From Diadophis punctatus similis (Eukaryota; Chordata; Lepidosauria; Squamata; Dipsadidae), in assembly GCA_023053685.1 (NCBI GenBank), contig JALIGW010000001.1, forward strand, positions 227,100,934 to 227,164,933: 64,000 nt of DNA, given 5' to 3'. Below the pieces are notes generated by a model. It was not told where the DNA came from and ran no database searches. It saw only the letters and a list, made by a program, of their open reading frames with translations. The position numbers and the translations under genes were made by a program. This document shows, piece by piece, positions 41,890 through 64,000 of this stretch; positions within the stretch are counted from its first letter, which is position 1; each line of letters begins with the position of its first letter.

Positions 41890-42873
41890 CCTGACTCCTG
41901 AATAAGAAAAGTGTGTGCTGGCAATGAAGAGCTTTTCTTCTAATTCTATAAACTATGTACAATGTATTTCCAAATGCCATTTTCTTCTCTTAGTTTTCTA
42001 CTAAATAACAAATACACTGGAAGGGGGGGGGGGAATCATTCCAGTATGTTATCTATTTGTATTTCAACCACAGGTCTCAGAGCATGAATTTTAAATATCT
42101 GGATTTTGAATGCTGTCGGGCATTAATTCCTCCCTATAAAATCTCTCAAATAGATACATGCGTTTTGTTCTGTTATTATTAAACCCAGGACAAACTTTGG
42201 CTCTTCAGAGTGACTTCATGTAGCATCCAAACGAGAAACACACTATATTATCTAAAGTGGCAATTCAAAATCTGGAACTACAACCACCATCATTCCCCTT
42301 CAGAATCATCAATGCTACTTAGGATGATGACAACTGTAGGCCTGAGCCCTAGCTATAGAAGATATACTGTATATGACCCCTATCCACAGAGGAAGAGAGG
42401 ACTAAGGCATGGGAGGGCAGCAGTGCGAACCTTGCCTAAGAAAAGCAACAGAAATCAGTCAGAAACCTGGAAAACAGGAGGAGATAAAAGAAGAAAAACA
42501 GAGGCATACAAAGTGAGGTTTCCAAGTTAGAAGAGAAGCAAATATAGATGCAGGCACTTTGATTCAAATCAGTCTCATGGATAAAGAAAAAAATGGTCAA
42601 TGTCTCCTCATTCTTGACAACATTCTAATTCAAAACATTTTTCCTCTCAAGAACTGTAGTAAAAATAGATTTCCTTTTGAGGAAGTGGCCAGTTTTGCAA
42701 CCAGTGACAAGACACATTCTGTCTTCTTGAAGGGGATCAGACTCATAAAACTGAGAAAGGCAGGGGTGGGGATCATGCATGGGTTCAAAGGAAACAGTTT
42801 TTCAGTATATAATCTGAACGGCTTTTTCTCTAACAAAACGGCTCCTTTTCTTTCTCTCAGTGACTCACCTTGG
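41890..42873 (-). other. HRAS: HRAS 3' UTR and downstream DNA (probable)
   Basis: The stretch lies immediately 3' of the HRAS stop codon on the - strand. No poly(A) site could be fixed. Frames of about 106 codons on the + strand (42210-42530, 42559-42879) lack domains and are not called. Confidence 0.4.
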
Positions 42874-55900
<13,027 letters not shown>

Positions 55901-55904
55901 ACAA

Positions 55905-56165
55905 GTAACATTAGTGCTTTAGCAACAAGTACATCCCTGGCCTGCTTTAAAAATGCATTGAAAACCTGCTTTTCCAATGAGCCCTGGGCTGAGGCGTTTT
56001 ATGAGTTCGAGCGATGACTGATGAGGGATGACTGAAACTGGCCTTTATATGCTTCCCCCACTGCATGGTATCATTGTCATACTTTTTGCATTTTGACCGT
56101 TTGCACTGTGTTTTAAATGTAATGTAGTCTTTCTGATCTGGCAACTATATAGGGCAAGTACACAA
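55905..56165 (+). mobile_element. L2-like LINE 3' coding end
   Basis: Text such as TTGAAAACCTGCTTTTCCAA followed by GAGCCCTGGGCTGAGGCG corresponds to the region after the RT in L2 elements. It lies on the + strand but upstream of the RT part at 56290. Confidence 0.6.
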
Positions 56166-56289
56166 CCAAATGAATGGCTGTGGCAGGGATAAAATGAAAG
56201 GAGAGCCCCATTAGACCTTGACCTCCCAGAAAAAGACAAGTAAACCATCTGAACAAAGCGTTCAGATATTATTCCAAACGACTGTTTAA

Positions 56290-57000
56290 AACCCCTGCTT
56301 TGCAGGGTTCCACAGGGCTCTGCACTCTTTCCGCTCCTGTTCAACATTTATATGAAGCCACTGGGTGAGATCATCCTTCACCATGGACTGAGGTAACACC
56401 AATATGCTGATGATACTCAGCTGTATGTCTCGGCCTGTGGTGAGTTAAGTTATGCCGTGTCCTCCCTCTCACAGTGCCTGGAGGCTATTAGGGGCTGAAT
56501 GGGGAGCAATGGGTTAAAACTAAACCCTGGCAAGACCAAGTGGCTCTGGGTTTGGGGTTCGTTGGCTCAGGAAGAACTGCCACCTTTGTTCTCTGATGGG
56601 GTGGCACTACCCCAAACAGACCCTGTGCGTAATCTGGAGGTTCTCCTGGACTCACGACTCCTGCTCGAAGTTACGCCAGTTACGCCCTTTCCTGGACCAA
56701 CAATCCCTACTCAGTCACTCATGCCCTAGTCACTTCCCGTCTTGACTATTGCAACGCACTCTACATGGGGCTGCCCTTGAAGATCATCTGGAAGCTCCAG
56801 TTGGTGCAAAATGCAGCGGCCCACATGGTTTTGTGCAGAAACCCGGTGTGCACATGTGTCACCTCTCCCGCGGAAGCTGCATTGGCTGCTGATTTGCTTT
56901 CGGGTGCAATTCAAGGTGCTGGTTGTCACCTTTAAAGCCCTCCATGGCTTGGGACCAGGTTATGTGAGGGACCATCTCTTGCCAATCACATCTATCTGAC
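56290..57000 (+). pseudogene. L2-like reverse transcriptase remnant, decayed
   Basis: + strand L2 RT pieces in several frames: a GVPQGSA-like block, YADDTQLYVS (catalytic YADD), [28 protein letters not shown] and KALHGLGPGYVRDHLL. Stops and indels interrupt it. It is related to 38646-39686. The right end meets a truncated mariner-type MITE. Confidence 0.85.
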
Positions 57001-57007
57001 TCATCAG

Positions 57008-57317
57008 AGTGCAACAACCGTTGCAGCATCCCCAGGGTCACGTGATCAAAATTCAAATGCTTGGCAACTGACTCATATTTATAACGGCTGCATTGTCCCG
57101 CGATCATGTGATCACCTTTTGTGACCTTCTGACGAGCCAAGTCAATAGGGAAGCCAGAGTCACTTAACAACCGTGTTGTTAACTTAACATTTGCAGTGAT
57201 TCTCTTAACAACTGTGGCAAGCAAGGTTGTAAAATGGGGCAAAACTCACTTAACAAATGCCTCACTTAGCAAAAGAAATTTTGGGCTCAATTGTGGTCCT
57301 AAGTCAAGGATTACCTG
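57008..57317 (+). mobile_element. Mariner-type MITE, left-truncated, copy 3
   Basis: It shares the CAGCATCCCCAGGGTCACGTG and repeated CACTTAACAA blocks with 16935-17340. The right end reads CCTAAGTCAAGGATTACCTG followed by TA. The left end is missing at the L2 junction. Confidence 0.82.
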
Positions 57318-57807
57318 TAATACATTCTTATTTATATCAGCTTGTCAATTTGAAAAAAGTGAAAGTTTATTACTAAATTCTCATGCCGGAACAAAAAACG
57401 TTTTTCTATAAAACTGTTCAAAGTCTTTTTTTTAAATTTCCTGTGTTCAAAACACAGTTTGTAATCATTAAACCATGTCCATTTCAACTAGTCATATAAT
57501 AATGGCATAGCTTCATGTTCAGTTTCTAGTCATAAACTTTTTTTTTCTGCTGTGGCACTTTTTAAATCAGAAAACATTTTCTGAGAAATCTTGTTTTAAA
57601 AACAAAAAGACAAAAAAATTCTGCGATTCCAGATTTTGAAAGCAAGGCAATTACTGCCATCCAGTGTGAGGAAGAACAATTTTACAAGGAGGGGAATATT
57701 GCGGTTTCATTAGCTAAATACAAACTCAAGATCTCAAAATATTCTACACTGTATTTGTAGTAGCAGGTGTGCTCCTCTAAAATTATAGAATTCCACATGT
57801 CCTAGGT

Positions 57808-58224
57808 CAGTGATGGCGAACCTATGGCACGGGTGCCACAGGTGGCACGCGGAGCCATATCTGCCGGCACGCGAGCCGTTGCCCAACTCAGCTCCAGCGC
57901 ACATGTGTGTGCCCACCAGCTGATTTTTGACTCACATGGAGGCTCTGGGAGGGCGATTCTGGCCTCCGGAGGGCCTCCAGGGTGGCGAGGGGGAGCGTTT
58001 TCACCCTCTCCAAGCTCCAAGAAAGCCTCTGGAGCCTGGGGAGGGCAAAAAACGGTCCTACCGGGCCCACTGGAAGTCAGGAAGTGGGGGAGTGGGGTCA
58101 CGCATGCATGCGCAGGGGGGTGGGGAGAGTGGGGGGCTTTAAATTATGGGTGTGGGCACGCACGCACACGCGATAGCGCGCGCGCTATTTCAGCACCCAA
58201 GGAAAAAAAGGTTCGCCATCACTG
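57808..58224 (-). mobile_element. Non-autonomous hAT element (CAGTGATGGCGAACC ends), copy 2
   Basis: Flanked by TCCTAGGT (57800-57807 and 58225-58232). The interior is the reverse complement of the 29134-29559 family (GGAGCCATATCTGCCGGCAC and CTGATTTTTGACTCACATGG). Non-coding. Confidence 0.92.
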
Positions 58225-58232
58225 TCCTAGGT

Positions 58233-58374
58233 CAAGGGGTGTCAAACTGGCAGCCCGTGGGCCGGATGCATCATGTGTCATGCGCAGGCCATGCCCACCC
58301 CAGCTCCGCGAAGGGAAAAAATGTCGTTATATATCACACGATGGCAACGTGACGCCGAGGATTTGACACCCTTG
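58233..58374 (+). mobile_element. Short hAT MITE (CAAGGGGTGTCAAAC ends) sharing the target of its neighbour
   Basis: The ends CAAGGGGTGTCAAAC and ATTTGACACCCTTG are flanked by TCCTAGGT (58225-58232 and 58375-58382). Its left target duplication is the same 8-mer that ends the neighbouring element. Confidence 0.88.
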
Positions 58375-58382
58375 TCCTAGGT

Positions 58383-59030
58383 GAACAATTAAGGCAGATT
58401 TTCCTAACCCAGTGCCTTCCAGCAGTCTTGGACTACACCACCTACAATTCCCAAAAGCAATGCAGGCTGTGAATTGGTGTATTAAAATCCAACACTTCTC
58501 AAGAACACCAGCTTTGGGGGGGGGGGAATTACATTGAAACTTTTAGAAATGCTCAAAAGCTGCAAACTGAGATAATAGTATTCTCTACCTCTACTACAGG
58601 CTTGGAAAATAAGGAAATTGAATTAAAAGCAAAAATACCTACTAGGCAAATTGATCTGCACCAGTCTACATTATTACCTCCACTTTGTCACCATAGAAAA
58701 AAATCTTTTTTTAAATGATCTCATCTGCCAAATAACAAGAGCCAAACACATCTGGAAAACTGACACACAGTACCGGCCATTGAAGATGGTGGCTTCAGTT
58801 TGGCAATTGAGAACAGAAGAGGGGAAGAGAGCTAGATTCAACTGAGCCAAGCCCCCAACAAAAGCCATTCAGGCCCCCTCCCCAATTTCTCATTTAATTT
58901 TGCTGATCAAATTTTATTACACTGCTCCCAACTGACCTTCCTGAGGACAATACAGGCTACTGTTTTGCACTTCAAAATGACAAAACCAGACACTTAAGCC
59001 ACAAAGCAGAGCCTGCAGGATGTGCAAGTG
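58383..59030. other. Non-coding DNA, nothing recognised
   Basis: A possible worn hAT-like end (CAGTGCCTTCCAGCAG, about 58411) is too weak to call. Confidence 0.4.
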
Positions 59031-59034
59031 TGTG

Positions 59035-59036
<2 letters not shown>

Positions 59037-59094
<58 letters not shown>
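59037..59094. repeat. (CA)n microsatellite
   Basis: Pure dinucleotide run followed by a GA/GGGGA-rich tract to about 59130. Confidence 0.95.
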
Positions 59095-59098
<4 letters not shown>

Positions 59099-59399
59099 AG
59101 AGGGGAGGGGGGAGAGAGGGGAGGGGAGAGAGAGTTCTTCTCCAGGAAGCCTATCCCTTTCACCAGCCTATCTGCCTCCACCAAGGACAGAAAAATGCAG
59201 CAGTGGGATATTGCAAATATAACCTTTCCACCTCTTTCTTTATAGGCAAATTTGAAAAAGACACCAGAGACTGCTGAAAGATGCCCCGAAGTAAAAAAAA
59301 CCAGGCATGAAACACAACCTTGCCACTAAGAACCATACCCAAGCACAATGACACTCCTCTAAACACCTATTTTTAAAGTGATATCAATGTATCAAAAAG

Positions 59400-60770
59400 T
59401 TTTATTTTTTTATTTTTTTATTTATTTTATTTTTATTTGTCAAGTACATGTTGGTAATATACATAGATAGATAGAAGGCTTCCATAAATAACAAAACAGT
59501 AGAAGAATGTCCTGTCCTTTAGAACCTACTCAGAGGGAGATGTGGGTTTCACAACAATAAGGCCCAGTTCATATACAAACAAGGATGAGGTGATCAAGCT
59601 CTCTTTGGATGAATTCACACAGCGTGACATCATCCGATCAGGATGCAGACAATTTGTGTGCTATTTCCCTCAAAAATCCCCCTTTTCCGTATTTCTGTAA
59701 CGATCTGGTTTAGCAATCAAAAAGTATTACAAGGTCATAACACAATTGGTTTTCCTTGGGGCATTCTTTGAGGTGGAAGGGTGAGCTACTTTTACAAACC
59801 AGAAGAATCATGCTGGGTGTTTCCCTGTAAGCATATGAAACTAACGACAGGAGAAGGAGAAGAAGCATTCTCTGATTAGAGCGAGTTGTGAAATTGTCAG
59901 GTTTCCACGGAGAAGCTGGAAGGGGGTAAGGAACACTTTGTATGCTCTTACTCAAGGAACTAGTGGGTAGAAATAGATGTTAACAAATAAAAATAGAATT
60001 CCCATTTAGTGCACAGGGATAAAAGAGTAATGCTGACAGAAAATTGGTCGAAAAACTTCCTCAAAACAACCTCAGCCTCAAATGAAGACTAACTACAATG
60101 CTAAAGGTTGCAAAAAAAGGGGGGGGAGGGGATAATCTTTCTAGTATTACTTTTCCTGCTGCAGTTACATATTATCCACCTCTTGTTCACATTCTAAATA
60201 TAGCAGATCTTGCGCAGAATTATTTGTCACATGCAGCTGCATTTTGAAAAGCTACCACCATCACAATCTTGCCTCACACACAGACAAGCTCTGCCGCAGA
60301 TCTGGATGCCTGGGCCATACCATCCCAGTCTGCAAAAGGGGCCCCCGACTATCGCTTGAAAAGAAGAATTCAGTCAATAAAAAGACAAGAGAACATCTGA
60401 GGTAACCATCACCAAGAACGCCCACAGAGCTCTCAGACACCACCACCCCCCCCCAGACAAATCTCTCAAACTGTGGGAGGCCTGAGGCACCAAGGTTGCC
60501 TCTCAAGCTGCAGCAACCGAAGGTAGCCTGGAGAAAGAAAGGGGAAGATTTATATGCTGTGACTTCGCCACTTCAGCAGCCGACTTGAACCCACAAAGGT
60601 CTCCCCACCACTACCTCTTGTATCACTGCCACCAAGAAGACACAAGAGAGAAACTCAGCAGCCTCAGAGCTGACTCAACAAAGGCAGCAGAGGAGGACCT
60701 GGCTAGTTAAGAGTTCTTTTGACTCCTGTGCCCTCAGTCATTCTCTGCTTCTCTACACCCCACTTTTTAA
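59400..60770. other. Non-coding DNA with a T/A-rich tract
   Basis: A TTTTATTT-rich stretch (59400-59440) may be the tail of an old - strand retroelement that I cannot name. The rest, including 60240-60700, has short chance frames only. Confidence 0.4.
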
Positions 60771-60779
60771 TGAAGAATG

Positions 60780-60866
60780 GTGGTGGTGGTGGTGGTGGTG
60801 GTGGAGGAGGAGGAGGAGGAGGAGGAGGAGGAGGAGGAGGAGGAGGAGGAGGAGGAGGAGGAGGAG
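60780..60866. repeat. (TGG)n/(AGG)n trinucleotide tract
   Basis: About eight TGG units, then about twenty AGG units. Poly-Glu, poly-Pro and poly-His frames across it are artefacts. Confidence 0.95.
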
Positions 60867-60983
60867 AGAATGGAAGTATGTGGTGAAGTACTGACATGGG
60901 GGAGCCGAAGTTACACTTTCTGCCTGCCCCAAGGTCATGGTCTCCTTTGCCTTTGCCCTTTGTTTGCCATTGTCTCATTAGAC

Positions 60984-61254
60984 CAGCGGTGGACAATTAA
61001 TTTTCCCAAGGGCCACATGGGACTGTTATGGAAGCTTGAAATGAGAGGGCTGCACGCACGCACACATGCAAACCGAAAAAAAGAATAGCAGTCACCTCAA
61101 AATAAAAGCAAGGCAACTTTATTGTGTGCATGGAATACACTTATTTCCATTTGATTTCTAATTTCTGGCTGACCTCATGCGGGCCAGATAGGGACATTTA
61201 AAAGGTCAAATGTGGCCGGGGGGGGGGGGGGGGTGAATCAAATGCCCAGGTCTG
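60984..61254. mobile_element. Non-autonomous hAT element (CAGCGGTGGACAATTAAT left end)
   Basis: Exact 8-bp duplication CATTAGAC (60976-60983 and 61255-61262). The left end is CAGCGGTGGACAAT and the right end is CCCAGGTCTG, with a G-run inside (about 61217-61233). The interior has no frame of note. Confidence 0.85.
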
Positions 61255-61262
61255 CATTAGAC

Positions 61263-62200
61263 CCCAAAATCTCCATTGGGAGAAAAAGTCCAAAGCACAA
61301 GTGACTCCCCATCCCATCTTTCTGTTTTGGATCACAGCAATTGATACTGAACCTATAAACTCTGCCCACATGGCACCTGATAAGCTCAAATTTGGATTTC
61401 TAGTTTACATTGGAGATCAGCCATAGCCAGCTCACATCTTATCAGGAAGTGAGCCATTCATGACAAGAGGTGACATGCATGAACCCTACTCTGCCAATCC
61501 ACCCTATCCCAAATCAGATCAAAAAGTACACCTGCAAAGTGCAGTTCTATTGTGAGATATGTTGCGCTTACAAACACATTTCTGTGTTAGAAGCTATACA
61601 ATCTAAATTTCTGAGGTCTTTACCTTGAGTTCCCCGCTCTGTCTCTAACACACTTCTTCTGCTAAAACCTGGATATATTTCAGTCAAGACTCAATTATGA
61701 CTCTGCTGGTTGAAGTACTGGCTTAAACAAATGAGGGGAAGGGGCAGGCAAATCTTTAGCACAATTAGTTTTGAAAGACAGGCATCAGTCTTTTTGAAAT
61801 AAGGAAATAATAGATTATCCCAGTCTGCATCCATGCTAAACTTCAATGAAGCCCAGAAAAAGTTCAAACATGGACTTTAGATTTTGATTTACCAAGAGAG
61901 AATTAACACTTGCCATCACTACTGCAGTAAGCTCACACACCCTTCTTTTTAAATTCCCCCAATATCTTTATAATTTATCAGTCCCATCTCACAGGAGGGT
62001 CTTGATATTAGGTCATTTGAATGGGATTGTTGGGCAAATAAAATGGCATTCCTTACCAAGAGCATTCACGTTATCTGCTCAGACTTTAAAAATGTATGGT
62101 AGCTTACATACTTTTGGAATGCCCTATATCAGTTTTGGAGGGCAGTACTAATCTCCCCTCTGTTTACAAACTGTTCAGACCACACTCATATGATAGTTAT
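61263..62200. other. Non-coding DNA left of the Gypsy LTR
   Basis: No gene or repeat was recognised. The last five bases, GTTAT (62196-62200), are the candidate target-site copy for the Gypsy element. Confidence 0.45.
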
Positions 62201-62457
62201 TGTTCTATTTCCAGAACGGAGGGTCAATGACTGAGGCAAGCCAGGCTTAAAGGCTAACAGTTCTTTATTTCTAACATTCAATGGCTAACAGGTTGCCAAA
62301 CGCGGCAGCTAACACGTGAATTCTCTCAGCTGATGGCAACAGCTGAGGTCCTGTTTGACAGCTCCTTTTATACTGAGCTGTCAAACAGGCAACCAATCAG
62401 AAACAAATATAGTGCCCCGTCAAGGTCGGACCTGAGTGAAAACTTAAGAACATAACA
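62201..62457 (-). mobile_element. 3' LTR of a Ty3/Gypsy retrotransposon
   Basis: On the - strand it begins TGTTATGTTC and ends AGAACA, giving TG...CA termini. Inside are a TATAAAAG box (about 62368-62375) and an AATAAAG signal (about 62260-62266) downstream, as in a functional LTR. It directly follows a polypurine tract. The length is 257 bp. The 5' LTR is outside the window, so LTR identity and age cannot be measured. Confidence 0.87.
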
Positions 62458-62470
62458 CTCCTTCCCACCT
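62458..62470 (-). other. Polypurine tract of the Gypsy element
   Basis: On the - strand AGGTGGGAAGGAG lies immediately before the TG of the LTR. Such a tract primes plus-strand DNA synthesis in LTR retroelements. It supports the LTR boundary. Confidence 0.82.
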
Positions 62471-62655
62471 AGTGAGTGCATGCGTAGTCGGCAAGGTAGG
62501 CGGGGAGGCATCGGACCCGCCTGGATTGTCTTAGTGTGTCTTCAGCGGGCGAAGAATGAGACTGGGCCTGTTTGGCTCTTGGATCCAAGGGGAATGCGTC
62601 ACTTCTCCTGCTGGCTGGGCCCTTGTCAGACTGTGGTAAGGATCTGCAGGTAAGT

Positions 62656-63905
62656 CTACCGCTCGCTCCTTGGCTTCCTCGTCATTGTCGGTGAAAGGCT
62701 CTGTAGCAGTTTGTCTGCTGGTGTCGAGCTGGTAGGGCTCCTTGTCGGGACCCAGTCATGCGGCAGCCATGCTGGATTGTTTTTCCCTCCTCGTAGCTGG
62801 TTTAGGTGCCGTCTCCAGACTTTGCCATCCTCTAGTTGGACTTCATATGAACAAGGTCCTGTAATTCTTACTATCAACCCTGTTAACCATAAGGGGCTCC
62901 CTGCATAATTTCTTGCATAGAACCTGTCTCCCATTGTGAACCCCCTTAACTCTCTGGCAGATTCTAAGGGATTTTCCGGGGCGTGATCAGGGTGCAATTA
63001 GTCTAAAGTGGTTCTAATTCTGCGGCCCATTAACAGTTCAGCTGGGCTCCTGTTAGTTGATGGGCAGGGCGTTGCGTGCTGAATTAACAGATATTTATCA
63101 ATCTTCGGTTGCCAATCCCCTATGCCCAGTTTGCTTAAAGTGTCCTTGGCTGATCTGACTGTTCTTTCAGCCAGTCCATTTCCCTGAGGATGGAATGGAG
63201 CCACCAGTGCATGGCGGATGCCCAGGCCCACTAAGAATGTTGCGAAGGGTGCGGCAGTGAACTGTGGCCCGTTATCTGAGATCAATAGGTCTGGTAACCC
63301 ATGGGTTACGAACAACTTTCTAAGGGCTTTAATCACGGCTTCAGAGATTATAGAGGGCATTAGCACTACTTCTACCCACTTCGAGAAGGCATCTACCACT
63401 ATTAGAAATGCTTACCCCTTGTAAGGGCCAGCGAAGTTGATGTGGATACGTGACCAAGGAGCCCTTGGGTATTCCCAGTTCTGAACCGGGGCTTTCACAG
63501 GGAAGGGCCTGGATTCCTGGCACAATTTGCAATTGGAAACCCAGTGTGTAATATCTAAATCCATGTTGGGCCACCAGCATAGCTGCGACCCAACGCTTTC
63601 ATGCGTACAATGCCAGGGTGGCCGTCATGCAAAAGGGACAATACCTCATTCCTCAAGGGGCTTGGAATGACTACCCAGGCACCCCAGAGTAAGCAATCCT
63701 GCTGGGTAGACAGCTCGTGCTGGCGTAATTTGTAGGGATGGAATTCTTGGTCTACCATCCCTGGGGGCCACCCCCTTTTCACCCAGTCCAATACTTTTGA
63801 CAGTACTTTGTCCCTGGCTGTGAACTTTGTGACGTCAACTGCTGTGATTGGGAATTGTAAAGTGTCAATGAGCAGGTTAGTTGATGCTGGGGCTGGGTCT
63901 TCCAC
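62656..63905 (-). pseudogene. Gypsy integrase, inactivated by stops and a frameshift
   Basis: Integrase would insert the element cDNA. In order on the - strand are the H2C2 zinc-binding region (LLHDGHPGIVRMKALGRSY, 63905 to about 63590) and the catalytic core (to 62998). The C-terminal part has a GPY/F module (ITGPCSYEVQLEDGKVW, 62997-62656). Defects seen are a frame change near 63583, a TAA at 63412-63414 and a TAA at 62998-63000. The first catalytic Asp position reads Asn (HINFAGP), while the later Asp (LISDNGPQF) and Glu (GLAERTVRS) are kept. The copy is dead. Confidence 0.87.
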
Positions 63906-64000
63906 AGGAATGGGAAGTGGGCAGTGGCTCAGTGCATCGGCATGGCAGCTGTTTAGGGACCTGAAATGGGGTTGGAACCGTCCTGGAGGGACGGTGAAGA

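Larger units (their letters stand above)
62201..64000 (-). mobile_element. Ty3/Gypsy retrotransposon, 3' part
   Basis: A - strand element comprising the 3' LTR, polypurine tract, GPY/F module, integrase core and zinc-binding region. It continues past the right edge, where RNase H, RT, protease, gag and the 5' LTR are expected. It is probably inserted in HRAS intron 1 or 5' flank. Confidence 0.9.

Noticed and set aside
58411..58480. Possible additional hAT end (CAGTGCCTTCCAGCAG)
   Set aside because: No matching right end or 8-bp duplication visible.

Overview
This is nuclear DNA from a vertebrate, most likely a squamate reptile and probably a snake. The evidence is split genes with GT/AG introns, CR1 and L2 LINE tails, tRNA-derived SINEs of the Sauria type, many hAT and Tc1/mariner elements, a Ty3/Gypsy LTR element and a very high microsatellite load. 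I see no bacterial-type operon, CRISPR array, rRNA or tRNA gene.

Two protein-coding genes are supported, and they are convergent. On the + strand (2606-22366), nine exons encode the last 802 residues of a TBC-domain Rab GTPase-activating protein of the USP6NL (RN-tre) family. All splice phases agree, and the catalytic arginine-finger and glutamine motifs are present. The first exons lie left of the window. On the - strand (42874-53574), three exons encode HRAS residues 38-189, including the DTAGQE, NKCD and ETSAK motifs and the palmitoylated, CAAX-ending tail. Its first coding exon was not found and probably lies right of the window, so intron 1 would exceed 10 kb. The roughly 20 kb between the two stop codons holds only repeats.

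Layout: 1-1119 Tc1 transposon with one nonsense codon in the transposase; 2606-22366 USP6NL-like gene with MITEs, L2, L1 and hAT copies in its introns; 22367-28310 3' UTR and intergenic DNA with two striking hairpins; 28312-30783 two Tc1 elements, one carrying a hAT insertion; 32950-34465 three short CR1 tails; 35640-38301 microsatellites and foldback repeats; 38432-39687 L2 reverse transcriptase fragment; 39735-41800 SINEs and MITEs; 42874-53574 HRAS, whose 9.1 kb second intron contains SINEs, an L1 piece, hAT and mariner MITEs and a CR1 split by a 1.4 kb hAT element; 53575-62200 HRAS intron 1 or flank with L2, MITEs and microsatellites; 62201-64000 LTR, polypurine tract and decayed integrase of a Ty3/Gypsy element that continues beyond the edge.

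The most distinctive feature is the number of hAT-type non-autonomous insertions. Eleven have an exact 8-bp target-site duplication and one a 7-of-8 match. They include four long palindromic elements and two elements inserted at the same 8-bp target. I found no clear candidate for a wholly new biological system. The best leads are the USP6NL paralog next to HRAS, the possible host-sequence capture in the 49910-51318 hAT element, and the hairpin at 23467-23546.
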